This document shows positions 1 through 7,751 of a DNA stretch of 45,106 bases, in pieces; position 1 is the first letter of the stretch; every line of letters starts with the position of its first letter. The notes under the pieces were generated by a model, which ran no database searches, was not told where the DNA came from, and was given only the letters and a program-made list of their open reading frames with translations. Location of the stretch: NCBI GenBank assembly GCA_016215115.1, contig JACRLN010000038.1, positions 1 through 45,106 on the forward strand. The letters are read 5' to 3'. Source of the DNA: Nitrospirota bacterium. Its GTDB lineage: Bacteria > Nitrospirota > Thermodesulfovibrionia > UBA6902. The position numbers and the translations under genes were made by a program.

Positions 1-132
1 ATCAAGAAGCTTGGCGATTACAGAATTAAGGTGTACAAACAAGGTTACACTTTTGACTGTAACACCAGTGGCAACCCAATAGACATAACTATGGGAGCCA
101 GTGCGTCAGTGACTTGTACTCACACACCGTAA
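1..132 (+). CDS. C-terminal end of an unknown protein (partial)
   Basis: An open frame runs from the first base to a TAA stop and gives 43 residues ending in SVTCTHTP. The gene starts before the window. The remnant has alternating short polar and aromatic residues (GDYRIKVYKQGYTFDC) like the last strands of a small beta-sandwich domain, and two cysteines that could form a disulfide in an exported protein. No family can be named from so little sequence. A good terminator follows at once, which supports this being a real gene end. Confidence 0.6.
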   Translation: MKKLGDYRIKVYKQGYTFDCNTSGNPIDITMGASASVTCTHTP

Positions 133-152
133 CGTAACTTGTTTTACCTTTA

Positions 153-185
153 AAAGGCAGGTGGGCAACCGCCTGCCTTTTTTTT
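153..185 (+). terminator. Rho-independent terminator
   Basis: The stem AAAGGCAGG (153-161) pairs with CCTGCCTTT (172-180) and runs into eight T residues. It lies 20 bases after the stop of the partial gene and should end that transcript. Confidence 0.85.
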
Positions 186-237
186 ATTTAAAAACACTTA
201 ACAGGTTGTTGAAAAACTATTTTTCGTCCCTTTTGCC

Positions 238-344
238 GTCATTCCCGTGAAGACGGGAATCCAGAAGCCTGCCCTCGAAGGTCTTAATCGGGGGTCTTTG
301 GTTTTAAAGAATACTGGATTCCCGATATAGACCTCGGGAATGAC
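238..344. repeat. Dispersed inverted repeat, copy A
   Basis: Begins GTCATTCCCG, has an internal hairpin ending GGGAATCCAG, and closes with the mirror image CTGGATTCCCG...CGGGAATGAC. The same end sequences occur at 20230, 32736, 41605 and 43113. The element is non-coding, carries no transposase and looks like a miniature palindromic element. This copy is the longest (107 bp), because of a larger centre. Confidence 0.85.
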
Positions 345-397
345 AGGAATTACATATACCATTTCTTTTTTTTCTGAGACGATTCGGTAATTTCACG

Positions 398-427
398 CCC
401 CGGATTGGAGATTTCACCAATCCGGGG
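398..427. other. Perfect 11-bp inverted repeat upstream of the cytochrome promoter
   Basis: CCCCGGATTGG (398-408) and CCAATCCGGGG (417-427) are exact reverse complements around an 8-base loop. There is no following T run, so it is a poor intrinsic terminator. It lies about 175 bp upstream of the expected start of the sigma-54-type promoter, within the range where activator sites are found, but it could equally be a dispersed RNA hairpin. Confidence 0.55.
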
Positions 428-513
428 TAGTAATCAGGAGTAAGGGTATGGATGTAAGGAGCCGGGAATCGATAGTCGGGAGTCAGATAAAATGCTTATA
501 AATCCTTGTGTTT

Positions 514-556
514 TGCATTCTGAATTCTGCATTCTGAATTCTGAGTTCTGAATTCT
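514..556. repeat. Low-complexity TTCTGAATTC-type word repeat
   Basis: The words TGCATTCTGAATTC, TGCATTCTGAATTC and TGAGTTCTGAATTC follow each other almost in tandem. Similar word repeats of other composition occur at 6659, 7851 and 20113. Function is unknown. Confidence 0.7.
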
Positions 557-562
557 TACTCT

Positions 563-578
563 TGGCATATAAATTGCT
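563..578 (+). promoter_or_regulatory. Sigma-54-type (-24/-12) promoter
   Basis: TGGCATATAAATTGCT has the invariant GG and GC exactly 12 bases apart, as sigma-54 requires. It sits about 120 bp before the first cytochrome gene. An NtrC-type activator that could serve it is encoded at 10742-12133. The link between the two is inference. Confidence 0.65.
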
Positions 579-700
579 TTTAATATTTCGATTAGAAAAT
601 ATGTCTGCCATTAGTTTTGGCCTTTCGAAGATGCGGGGGTGTCGAGAAAGGTAAAATGTCCCGTCATTGACAGGAACAAAAAACTTGGAGGAAAATTAGT

Positions 701-1465
701 ATGAAAAAACACATATCATTACTGCTTTTAATACTTGGGATTCTTGTCATGTCCTCTACTATGGTCATGGCAGGCGCTGATCCCGGAACAGGTATCAAAG
801 CCACATCACATGACTTAAGCACAGCAACAGGAAGAGGCGGCGCCTGGAATGCAGGTGTTGCAGCAGACCCGACTCTTGACAGAATCTGTATTTACTGCCA
901 TGCACCGCACCACACGATAAAGGCTGCGGACGCAGCATCAGCCGGCTTGACTTATTACCCGCTCTGGAACCACGATCCTTCAACAACCGCAACTTGGTCG
1001 CTGTATGACAACGGCCTCGATGATTCGAACTTTGAATCGCAGCGGCTCCAGGCCGTTTTGACAGATCCCGGAAGCGTCTCAAAGCTTTGCCTGAGCTGTC
1101 ATGACGGTTCAGCAGCGGTAAGCTCCTATGGAAACTACAATTCCGGAATCGCCGGCTCAAAACATACCGGCACAAAGTTTATAGACGGCAGGTTTGGCAT
1201 CGGCCTTGGCGGTGACCTTTCGAACCATCATCCGATCGGGTTCGATTACGAATTTGTTGCAAGCATTGACGATGAGATCAGGGATTCAAGTAATGCCCTG
1301 CTCGGCGACAACCCCTACGGTATTACGATCAGAGAGCTTCTTTTCGGCGACAAGATGGAGTGTGCAACATGTCATGATGTTCACAACACAAAGAACACAG
1401 GCACCAAGTTCACATGGGTTGCTGACACAAACAGTAATCTTTGCTTAAGCTGTCACGCAAAGTAA
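701..1465 (+). CDS. Exported tetraheme c-type cytochrome
   Basis: The 254-residue protein has a clear signal peptide (MKK, a hydrophobic run to about residue 22, then MAGA) and four CxxCH heme-attachment motifs at residues 63-67, 130-134, 221-225 and 248-252. Extra histidines beside the motifs (HAPHH, DVHN) could be distal heme ligands. The motif types CxxCHAPH and CLSCHDG recur in the large cytochrome at 7748, so the two probably belong to one family of doubled-CxxCH secreted cytochromes. The start has a good ribosome site (GGAGG about 9 bases upstream). A sigma-54-type promoter precedes it and a perfect terminator follows, so it is at least partly its own transcription unit. It probably carries electrons in the periplasm or at the cell surface; the partner is unknown. 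Confidence 0.88.
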   Translation: MKKHISLLLLILGILVMSSTMVMAGADPGTGIKATSHDLSTATGRGGAWNAGVAADPTLDRICIYCHAPHHTIKAADAASAGLTYYPLWNHDPSTTATWSLYDNGLDDSNFESQRLQAVLTDPGSVSKLCLSCHDGSAAVSSYGNYNSGIAGSKHTGTKFIDGRFGIGLGGDLSNHHPIGFDYEFVASIDDEIRDSSNALLGDNPYGITIRELLFGDKMECATCHDVHNTKNTGTKFTWVADTNSNLCLSCHAK

Positions 1466-1485
1466 GTTATTTGATTACATGCACA

Positions 1486-1518
1486 AAAAGGGGAATGGAA
1501 TCCATTCCCCTTTTTTTT
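1486..1518 (+). terminator. Rho-independent terminator
   Basis: A 14-bp perfect stem, AAAAGGGGAATGGA (1486-1499) with TCCATTCCCCTTTT (1501-1514), runs into a T tract ending at 1518. It separates the tetraheme cytochrome from the next genes. Confidence 0.92.
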
Positions 1519-1730
1519 ATGCAGCCGTCCTTTTCTATGGCAAAAGACCCACTGTATCAATCTTCAGGAAGTTTACAATATAACGATAAAAAATGTAGAA
1601 TATGCCTCAATAAATTAAATTCCATATTGTTGTTCAGGATTGAACGAATAGCCCCCGTTTTCATAGGAAGAAGGGAAGGTATGCAAACGTCCAACGTCAA
1701 TGGGATAAAACTTTGAGAGGGAGATTTCAG

Positions 1731-2909
1731 ATGAGGTATTTATTTATTTGTCTCACGGCGCTTAGTTTAATAGTTGGGGGATGTGCAGCTCCCCAGAAAG
1801 TTGAGAAACCCATTGCTGTGTTTTACCCCGACCCCCCTGGTCTCCCACGGCTCCAGTTCCTCACCTCCTTTACCGGCGCAAAGGACATAGAAGCGACTAA
1901 ATCGGAATTTGAGTCCTTTGTCACAGGAATAAAGGAAAGCGAGAAGAGGCTCAATAAACCTTACGGTATAGCGGTCTACAACGGGAAGATCTATGTCTGC
2001 GACACCAATGATACGGTGATTGTTTTCGACCTTGAGAAAAGGACGTACGAGCCGCTTCATGGAGCGCAGGGTATGGGGAAACTCCTTCAACCCTTCAATA
2101 TAAGCATTGATGCAGAGGGCAACAAATATGTAACTGATACCGTAAGAAGGCAGGTTATCGTCTTCGACAAAAACGATTTTTATACCAAGACCTTCGGTAT
2201 GCCGGAGACCTGGAAACCTGTTGATGCCGTTCCCTTTGAGGACAAGCTGTATGTTGCCGATATAAAGGGAGGGGAAATCCTGGTACTCGACAAGGACACC
2301 GGAAACATCCTGAAGAAGTTCGGGAGTCAGGGAGAGCCTGCCGAAAGGCTTTACCTCCCGTCGAACCTCGTTTTTGATAAAGACGGCATACTTTATGTCT
2401 CAGACGGGGGGAAATTCCAGATCGTCAAGTTTGACAGGGACGGACATTTCAGGGGCGCCATCGGACGGCTCGGGGGTGAGCCCGGAGCCTTTGCCCGTCC
2501 GAAGGGTTTGGCAATAGACAGGGAAAACCATCTATTTGCCGTCGACGCCGCCTTCGACAATGTCCAGGTATTCACACGCGAGGGTCAATTGCTTTTCTTC
2601 TTCGGAAAGGCGGGCAGAGGGCCCGGATCAATGTACCTCCCGGCAAAGGTGGCGATCGATTACGAGAGCAGGAAATACTTCGTGAAATATCTGGAGCCTA
2701 ACTTCGAGGCCGAATACCTTGTCTTCGTGACGAATCAGTTTGGTGACAGGATGATCAACATTTACGCCTTCGGGAAGGAAAAGGGGAAGCAATATCCTTC
2801 TGATGAGGAGCTGTTGAAAAAGCTCAAGGAGAAAATACAGAAAGAGCTGGAGAAACTGGAAAAGACAGGGGAACCGCAGCAACCTTCGAACGAGCCAACA
2901 GGTAAATGA
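1731..2909 (+). CDS. NHL-repeat beta-propeller lipoprotein
   Basis: The protein begins MRYLFICLTALSLIVGGCAA, a lipoprotein signal with lipobox GGC. I chose ATG 1731 because GAGAGGGAG sits just upstream; an in-frame TTG at 1713 would only add six residues. The mature part has repeated blocks of the form GIAVY-x-GKIYVCDT, KGLAIDRENHLFAVD and LVFDKDGILYVSD, the blades of a six-bladed NHL propeller. The tail (about residues 345-392) is charged and rich in Lys and Glu, probably helical. NHL propellers bind other proteins or glycans and have no catalytic residues here. Its stop overlaps the start of the next cytochrome (ATGA), so they are translationally coupled. A second NHL lipoprotein lies at 6720. 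Likely a periplasmic scaffold of the porin-cytochrome complex (inference). Confidence 0.85.
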   Translation: MRYLFICLTALSLIVGGCAAPQKVEKPIAVFYPDPPGLPRLQFLTSFTGAKDIEATKSEFESFVTGIKESEKRLNKPYGIAVYNGKIYVCDTNDTVIVFDLEKRTYEPLHGAQGMGKLLQPFNISIDAEGNKYVTDTVRRQVIVFDKNDFYTKTFGMPETWKPVDAVPFEDKLYVADIKGGEILVLDKDTGNILKKFGSQGEPAERLYLPSNLVFDKDGILYVSDGGKFQIVKFDRDGHFRGAIGRLGGEPGAFARPKGLAIDRENHLFAVDAAFDNVQVFTREGQLLFFFGKAGRGPGSMYLPAKVAIDYESRKYFVKYLEPNFEAEYLVFVTNQFGDRMINIYAFGKEKGKQYPSDEELLKKLKEKIQKELEKLEKTGEPQQPSNEPTGK

Positions 2910-3445
2910 AGAAATGGACAATATTATTGACTGCTTCCATGGTAATGGCGCTGTTATACGGTTGTGAAGCAACGACGCGATACAAGGTCCTCAGTTTCTT
3001 CTTCGACGGAGTGCCTGAACCGGGCACGGAGACCCGTGAGACCTCTGTCAGGGCATCCAGAAAAGAGGGCACGACGGTCACAAAAGAAGCAGGGAGCAAG
3101 TATAAGGAACATGGCCCTTATGCTGCCAGGCTGTGTGAGGGATGTCATATGAGGGCTACCAACGCGCTGGTCCTGCCGATTGAGGAACTCTGCTTCAAAT
3201 GCCATTCTATCAACTTAAGCAGGAAATACATTCACGGACCTCTTGCATCTGGCGGCTGCAAGATTTGCCATGAGCCCCACGGCTCCATCTATCCCTTTTT
3301 GCTCGTCTCGGAAGCTAAAAATTTTTGCATTCACTGCCACGAAAAGGCTGCGATAGAGAAAAGTGAGGTACATACAGGGACGGAAGCACAGTGCACATAT
3401 TGCCATGACGCCCATAGTTCCAACTATAAGTATCTGCTTAAATGA
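2906..3445 (+). CDS. Pentaheme c-type cytochrome lipoprotein
   Basis: The 179-residue protein starts MKKWTILLTASMVMALLYGC, a lipoprotein signal with Cys20 as the lipidation site. Five CxxCH motifs lie at residues 77-81, 96-100, 118-122, 141-145 and 163-167, several with a following PH or AH (CHEPH, CHDAH) typical of cytochrome c3/c7-like heme packing. The stretch YKVLSFFFDGVP after the lipobox occurs in cytochromes of outer-membrane electron conduits. It overlaps the propeller gene by four bases and precedes a beta-barrel gene, so it is a good candidate for the periplasmic or barrel-inserted cytochrome of the conduit. Heme number is read directly; function is inferred. Confidence 0.88.
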   Translation: MKKWTILLTASMVMALLYGCEATTRYKVLSFFFDGVPEPGTETRETSVRASRKEGTTVTKEAGSKYKEHGPYAARLCEGCHMRATNALVLPIEELCFKCHSINLSRKYIHGPLASGGCKICHEPHGSIYPFLLVSEAKNFCIHCHEKAAIEKSEVHTGTEAQCTYCHDAHSSNYKYLLK

Positions 3446-3454
3446 AAATAAGGC

Positions 3455-3512
3455 ACCCTTCTACAAGCTCAGGGTGACACAATGCCTGTCATGGTGAGCT
3501 TGTCGAGCCATG
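3455..3512. repeat. Dispersed inverted repeat (ACAAGCTCA / TGAGCTTGT)
   Basis: ACAAGCTCA (3463-3471) and TGAGCTTGT (3495-3503) are exact reverse complements within a stretch of the CTTCTACAAGCTCAGGGTGA...GTCATGGTGAGCTTGTCGAG type, a word found in intergenic repeats of several bacterial groups. It ends where the longest reading of the beta-barrel gene would begin, which argues for a later start for that gene. Confidence 0.6.
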
Positions 3513-3560
3513 AGGATGGCAGGTTGCAAACTTGAAATGGGAAAGAACCAAAAATATGTT

Positions 3561-5591
3561 ATGCGAATTATCGCAAGGCTTATTTTCATCATTGCGCTCT
3601 CCTTTTTGATGGCTCCTGCTGTCGCGCTCGGTGATATGCGGCGGTTTATCCCGCGGATCTACAGCACTGAGGGCGAGCTGGAAGTCAATATGAGCCATGA
3701 GGAGAGGGAGAACCTCATAGCGGAAACCGGTTTAAAGACCTCCGATACGTTTTTCTCCGAAAAGATAGTCCTCACTGCCAACGGATTTGTCTACCATCCG
3801 AGATTCATACTTTTTCTCGGGAAGCTGGGCGGAGGATCCAGCCAGGAAAAGTTCAAGAGCAACAGCTCTGCCGAAGCAGATGAGGGTTCATGGAATAATA
3901 TGTTTATAAAGGAATATGAATTCAGAACGCTCATATTGCCCGAACATCCTTATAATCTTGAGCTTTTTGCCAGGCGCTATAACCCCTTCATCATTGGAAG
4001 GGCCGCACCGGGACTAAAGGCGGTATCCCTGTCTGAAGGGGCGTTATTCACCTACAAAAAGCGGCCGGTTACGTTCAAACTTAACTATACCTTCACCAAT
4101 ACAGAATCTAACAAATCCACTACTGACACGAAACATCTCAATACCTACGCCAATTATTTTAAAGAGAACTTCTCCCTGGCTGGAGGATTCTCGCGATCGG
4201 ACTCCAGGAACTCAACTGGCTGGACAGGTTCGAAGTTTAAATTCGATAGCTATTCCATCGAGAACCAGATCAGGCTTTTTCAAAGGAAGGTATATCTTAC
4301 CTCCATTGCAAGCCAGGTTGTTTCCAGGCAAAAGACTATTGCTATATCCATCACCGGCAACAGATTCTCATGGACAGAGCAATTGAATATGTATCTTCCA
4401 TGGAACTTCAATACCCTCCTCACATACAACTACTTCAAAACTACCGAGAAGACGCGTGACCTTGGAACGTATGCTGAAAGAATACTCACCTCGAAGTCCA
4501 ACGGTGCAGGACTGTCTATCACTCACACCCTCTATAATAGTCTGAATACAGCATACAACTTCAACTATAATTCATCTTCGACCTCTACAGGTGATTCCAT
4601 GTCGACGATGCATTTTCTTAACAGCGCTTACACAAAAAAAATACCGTGGGGTACTTTAATGGCGAGCATCCAGTTGTCGAACTCCATCCTGGACAGAAGA
4701 GGGGCGCCCACAGTAACGGACGAAAACGCTAACGCTCCGATTTTCGGCGAATTTACACTCCGCCAGAGCGATGTCGACGCAGCCTCGATCCGTGTCAGTG
4801 TTATAGACCCCGTGCTCGGCCCCATTGAGCTTACGAAGGATATACACTACAGCCTCATCCCTTTTGGCAATACCTTCACAATCTTTGTCAAAGATATTCC
4901 GGCAGCAGCTAAAAACCCCGACCCGTTGTTTGTTTACGAATTCAGGGTTGCATACTCTTTCACTGTCGGCTCCTTCGAACTCGAGAAATCGGGCTTCGGG
5001 TATACTATCAAGCTGGCGCTCTTCGATAGTCTTGTCAATCCGTATTATGGTTACAGCCACGAAACCCAGAAATTACTTTCCGGCACACTCCCGGGAGGTC
5101 CCGATGAAGTGACGTCCCAAACAGTGGGTCTCTTAATCCAAAAACGGCCCTACTCACTATTGATGGAATATCAGGATTACGAGTCGAGGTTTAATCCATC
5201 GAAGCGATACCGGGCGGAGACAAGCTACCGGCAAAATTTTGCGTTAACTACGAACCTCGATGCACGCGTCTACTATAAGCATGTTGAAAACCTTGAAAGT
5301 CCTTTCAATCCGAATAGCACCACAGTGACAAGCACGGGGATAGACTTGAAGATTGGCAAGAGATTTCCTCGCAAAAATCTCACAGTGTCCGCCGTTGGCT
5401 CATACAGCAACATAAAACATAATTTCGAAACAAATACATATTCATTCGGCACAACTGTTTCGTGGAGCATAGCGAAACTCGATCTCAGCTTAGGAGCGAA
5501 TGTGTCCCATACGGAAACCGCACTCGATACTGGGAAACAGGAGATAATGAACCAGTTCTACTATCTGACGATGAAGAGAAAGCTCTTTTGA
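3561..5591 (+). CDS. Outer-membrane beta-barrel protein, probable electron-conduit porin
   Basis: From ATG 3561 the protein is 676 residues with a signal peptide (MRIIARLIFIIALSFLMAP...ALG). An upstream ATG at 3510 in the same frame would add 17 residues, encoded partly by a repeat, and would spoil the signal. The mature part is rich in alternating aromatic and polar residues (for example YNLELFARRYNPF and LLTYNYFKTTEKTRD) over its whole length, with no long hydrophobic helix. It ends YYLTMKRKLF, with the C-terminal aromatic residue used by the BAM machinery. Size and company (two cytochromes, a PpiC-like chaperone) fit the porin of a porin-cytochrome complex. Sequence identity to MtrB or OmbB cannot be judged by eye, so the family name is left open. 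Confidence 0.75.
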   Translation: MRIIARLIFIIALSFLMAPAVALGDMRRFIPRIYSTEGELEVNMSHEERENLIAETGLKTSDTFFSEKIVLTANGFVYHPRFILFLGKLGGGSSQEKFKSNSSAEADEGSWNNMFIKEYEFRTLILPEHPYNLELFARRYNPFIIGRAAPGLKAVSLSEGALFTYKKRPVTFKLNYTFTNTESNKSTTDTKHLNTYANYFKENFSLAGGFSRSDSRNSTGWTGSKFKFDSYSIENQIRLFQRKVYLTSIASQVVSRQKTIAISITGNRFSWTEQLNMYLPWNFNTLLTYNYFKTTEKTRDLGTYAERILTSKSNGAGLSITHTLYNSLNTAYNFNYNSSSTSTGDSMSTMHFLNSAYTKKIPWGTLMASIQLSNSILDRRGAPTVTDENANAPIFGEFTLRQSDVDAASIRVSVIDPVLGPIELTKDIHYSLIPFGNTFTIFVKDIPAAAKNPDPLFVYEFRVAYSFTVGSFELEKSGFGYTIKLALFDSLVNPYYGYSHETQKLLSGTLPGGPDEVTSQTVGLLIQKRPYSLLMEYQDYESRFNPSKRYRAETSYRQNFALTTNLDARVYYKHVENLESPFNPNSTTVTSTGIDLKIGKRFPRKNLTVSAVGSYSNIKHNFETNTYSFGTTVSWSIAKLDLSLGANVSHTETALDTGKQEIMNQFYYLTMKRKLF

Positions 5592-5652
5592 TGAAAAATG
5601 TTAATGATATCGGTATGATTAAAATAAAATGTCAAAACTTTGGAGGATAATA

Positions 5653-6666
5653 ATGAGAAACGTTTTGCTCGTTGCCGCGCTCATATCCGTTATTTTTTTT
5701 CACACGGGGGTCGCACCCGCCGATGAAGGGAATCCGCAGTCTTTATCATCGGGAGGGGCGGAAAGACAGGAGACGGATGGAAAAGGTCATGGAAAAATTG
5801 TCGTTGCGCTTGTTAACGGCGTCGAGATAACAATGGAATCATTAGAAATAATGATGAAGAGCCTCGGAACGGGAAAGGGACCGGGGACTGCATTACCGGA
5901 AAATATCGGGGCGGTAAAAAAGGAAGCCCTGAATCAATTAATACTGCAGGAACTCGCGTACCAGAAGGCAAAGTCTGAAGGTTTGACTGTGGAACAAGAA
6001 GATATCGACAAGGCAATAGCCGACATGAAGAGAAAATTGGGAGACGAGTCAAAATACAGGGAATTCCTCGATAAGGAAGGAATCTCGGAGGATGAATTGC
6101 GGCAGCGTATCCAAAAAAATCTCATCCTCAAGCGCATCTTCACAAGGGAGATCCTCGACAAGAAAGCGATCCCGGAAGAAGAATTGAAGAAGGAGTACGA
6201 ACAGGACAAAGAGATATATACGAAGCCCGAAAAGATAGTCGTTGTCGACGTCGTTTTTTTTCTGAGAATTGATGATGCGGATTCTTTAAAAAAGGCGGAA
6301 GAGATTCTGGAAAAGATCCATGCTGACAAAGAAAAGAACCCCTGGAATCTCGTCCTCGACGGCACATTCGTCGTAAGGGACCTGGAGATCAAAGAGGGTG
6401 GTCAGGAAAAAGAGATCTACGGGGAAGCAAAGAAGCTTAAGGCTGGGGAGCTTTCGGGCGTATTCCCTTCGTCCGGAACCTTCCATATCATCAAGCTGAA
6501 GGAATATGCACCCTTTAAACAATTCACCTTTGAAGAGGTAAAAAGCGGGGTCGAGAGAAAGTACAGGGCGCAGGCCCAGAAAAAGCGCTTGCTGGAATGG
6601 GAAGCCGAATTGAAAAAGAACGCAAAGATTGAGATAATTGAAACAGGAGACAAGAAAAGTAAGTAG
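5653..6666 (+). CDS. SurA/PpiC-like periplasmic peptidyl-prolyl isomerase or chaperone
   Basis: I chose ATG 5653 (337 residues) because GGAGGA lies seven bases upstream and the signal peptide MRNVLLVAALISVIFFHTG starts there; an in-frame ATG at 5629 adds eight residues. After the signal comes a SurA N-terminal type helical domain (VVALVNGVEITMESLE, LNQLILQELAYQKAKSEGL, then ISEDELRQRIQKNLILKRIF). A parvulin-like region follows (YTKPEKIVVVDVVFFLRID ... GELSGVFPSSGTFHIIKL), then a C-terminal helix rich in Arg and Lys. Parvulin active-site residues are not clearly conserved, so it may act mainly as a chaperone. Placed between the barrel and cytochrome genes, it probably helps fold or deliver the barrel. 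Confidence 0.82.
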   Translation: MRNVLLVAALISVIFFHTGVAPADEGNPQSLSSGGAERQETDGKGHGKIVVALVNGVEITMESLEIMMKSLGTGKGPGTALPENIGAVKKEALNQLILQELAYQKAKSEGLTVEQEDIDKAIADMKRKLGDESKYREFLDKEGISEDELRQRIQKNLILKRIFTREILDKKAIPEEELKKEYEQDKEIYTKPEKIVVVDVVFFLRIDDADSLKKAEEILEKIHADKEKNPWNLVLDGTFVVRDLEIKEGGQEKEIYGEAKKLKAGELSGVFPSSGTFHIIKLKEYAPFKQFTFEEVKSGVERKYRAQAQKKRLLEWEAELKKNAKIEIIETGDKKSK

Positions 6667-6719
6667 TAAGCAGTAAGGGGTAAGCAGGAAACAGCAAGAA
6701 ATAGACGAAAGAGAGGAAC

Positions 6720-7751
6720 TTGGAAAAATTGAACAAAAAGCTGCTTGCATTAGTCTGTCTTATAGCCCTCATTGCTTCGGGCTGTGCTCAAAAGTGGGCC
6801 CTCGATGCGCAATCTACGGAGGCGCAGCTTGCATGGCCGCATCCGCCCGAGAAGCAGAGGATCCGTCACATCATGACAATACGGGGGTTCAAAGAGAAGG
6901 GCGACAACCTGAAGGGGTTTTTCTTCGGGAAAGGCGAAAACAGGCTCATAAAGCCGGTTGCCGTCGCAACGGGACGTGACGGTAGAATCGCTATAGCAGA
7001 TACGGGCACGAAGAGCGTCCATCTTTACATCCCAAAAGAAGAATTATATATTGACGTCTTCAGCTTTGATGACGGAGAGATGATGATCTCACCCGTGAGC
7101 GTCGCCTTTGATGACGATTTAAGGCTCTATGTCTCAGATTCGTTTTATGAAAAGATCGCGGTCTTTGACAGTCGGGGGAAATACCTTTATCCGATCACCA
7201 GGATGGCTGTAGGCGACCTGAAACGGCCGACCGGGCTTGCCTATGACCCCGGCGAGAAGAGGGTGTTTGCCGTCGACACGCTGTCGCACAAGATTCATGT
7301 TTTCACTACAAAGGGAGAGCATCTCTTTTCATTCGGTGCAAGGGGAAGCGGTGACGGCCAATTTAATTTTCCGACACACATATTCTGGTCGCCGGCCGGG
7401 CTGATCTATGTGACCGATTCGATGAACTACAGGGTGGAGATTTTTGACAGCTCAGGGAAATTCCACGCTGCTTTCGGTCATCACGGTGACGGCTCGGGAG
7501 ATTTTGCAATGCCCAAAGGCGTGGCTGTTGATAGAGAGGGCGTTGTTTACGTCGTCGACAGTCTTTTCGATAACATCCAGCTCTTCGACGAAAGAGGACA
7601 GTTCCTTCTGACCCTCGGAAGCAGGGGAATCAATCAAGGAGAGTTCTGGCTGCCGTCTGGCATCTACATTGATGAAAGTGATAAATTATATATATGCGAT
7701 ACTTACAATCAGAGGATTCAGATCTTCGAAATTATTAATAATAACAGATGA
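6720..7751 (+). CDS. Second NHL-repeat beta-propeller lipoprotein
   Basis: The 343-residue protein starts at TTG 6720, a few bases after GAGAGGAA, and has a lipoprotein signal ending LIASGC. At least six NHL blades can be read: KPVAVATGRDGRIAIADT, VSVAFDDDLRLYVSDS, TGLAYDPGEKRVFAVDT, THIFWSPAGLIYVTDS, KGVAVDREGVVYVVDS and SGIYIDESDKLYICDT. This fills a six-bladed propeller with little else. It resembles the protein at 1731 in fold and lipobox but lacks its charged tail. The upstream gap holds a GTAAGCAGTAAGGGG-type word repeat. Its stop overlaps the next start (ATGA), so it is coupled to the large cytochrome. Probably a lipid-anchored scaffold; no enzymatic role is evident. Confidence 0.86.
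   Translation: MEKLNKKLLALVCLIALIASGCAQKWALDAQSTEAQLAWPHPPEKQRIRHIMTIRGFKEKGDNLKGFFFGKGENRLIKPVAVATGRDGRIAIADTGTKSVHLYIPKEELYIDVFSFDDGEMMISPVSVAFDDDLRLYVSDSFYEKIAVFDSRGKYLYPITRMAVGDLKRPTGLAYDPGEKRVFAVDTLSHKIHVFTTKGEHLFSFGARGSGDGQFNFPTHIFWSPAGLIYVTDSMNYRVEIFDSSGKFHAAFGHHGDGSGDFAMPKGVAVDREGVVYVVDSLFDNIQLFDERGQFLLTLGSRGINQGEFWLPSGIYIDESDKLYICDTYNQRIQIFEIINNNR

Larger units (their letters stand above)
133..700. other. 568-bp intergenic region with repeats, hairpin and promoter
   Basis: No gene is visible. In order it holds the terminator at 153, a dispersed inverted repeat at 238-344, a strong hairpin at 398-427, a low-complexity run of TTCTGAATTC-type words at 514-556, a sigma-54-type promoter at 563-578 and a leader of about 110 nt. 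The leader contains a weaker hairpin near 620-655 (CCTTTC pairing with GAAAGG). The leader has no recognisable riboswitch core. Confidence 0.7.

Noticed and set aside
600-700. A GEMM-type riboswitch before the tetraheme cytochrome, as known for some multiheme cytochrome genes
   Set aside because: The leader has a hairpin but none of the conserved aptamer blocks (CAAAC, GGACGCAAAGC, GCCGGGTTGCC).
1441-1716. A 91-codon frame after the tetraheme cytochrome
   Set aside because: It overlaps the cytochrome end and reads straight through a perfect rho-independent terminator.
3510-3560. The longer start of the beta-barrel protein
   Set aside because: It begins at the end of a dispersed repeat and would place 17 mostly polar residues before a good signal peptide.
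5934-6750. Several long minus-strand frames opposite the PpiC-like gene
   Set aside because: They are rich in Ser, Phe and Leu, the mirror of a Lys/Glu-rich coding strand, and have no start signals.
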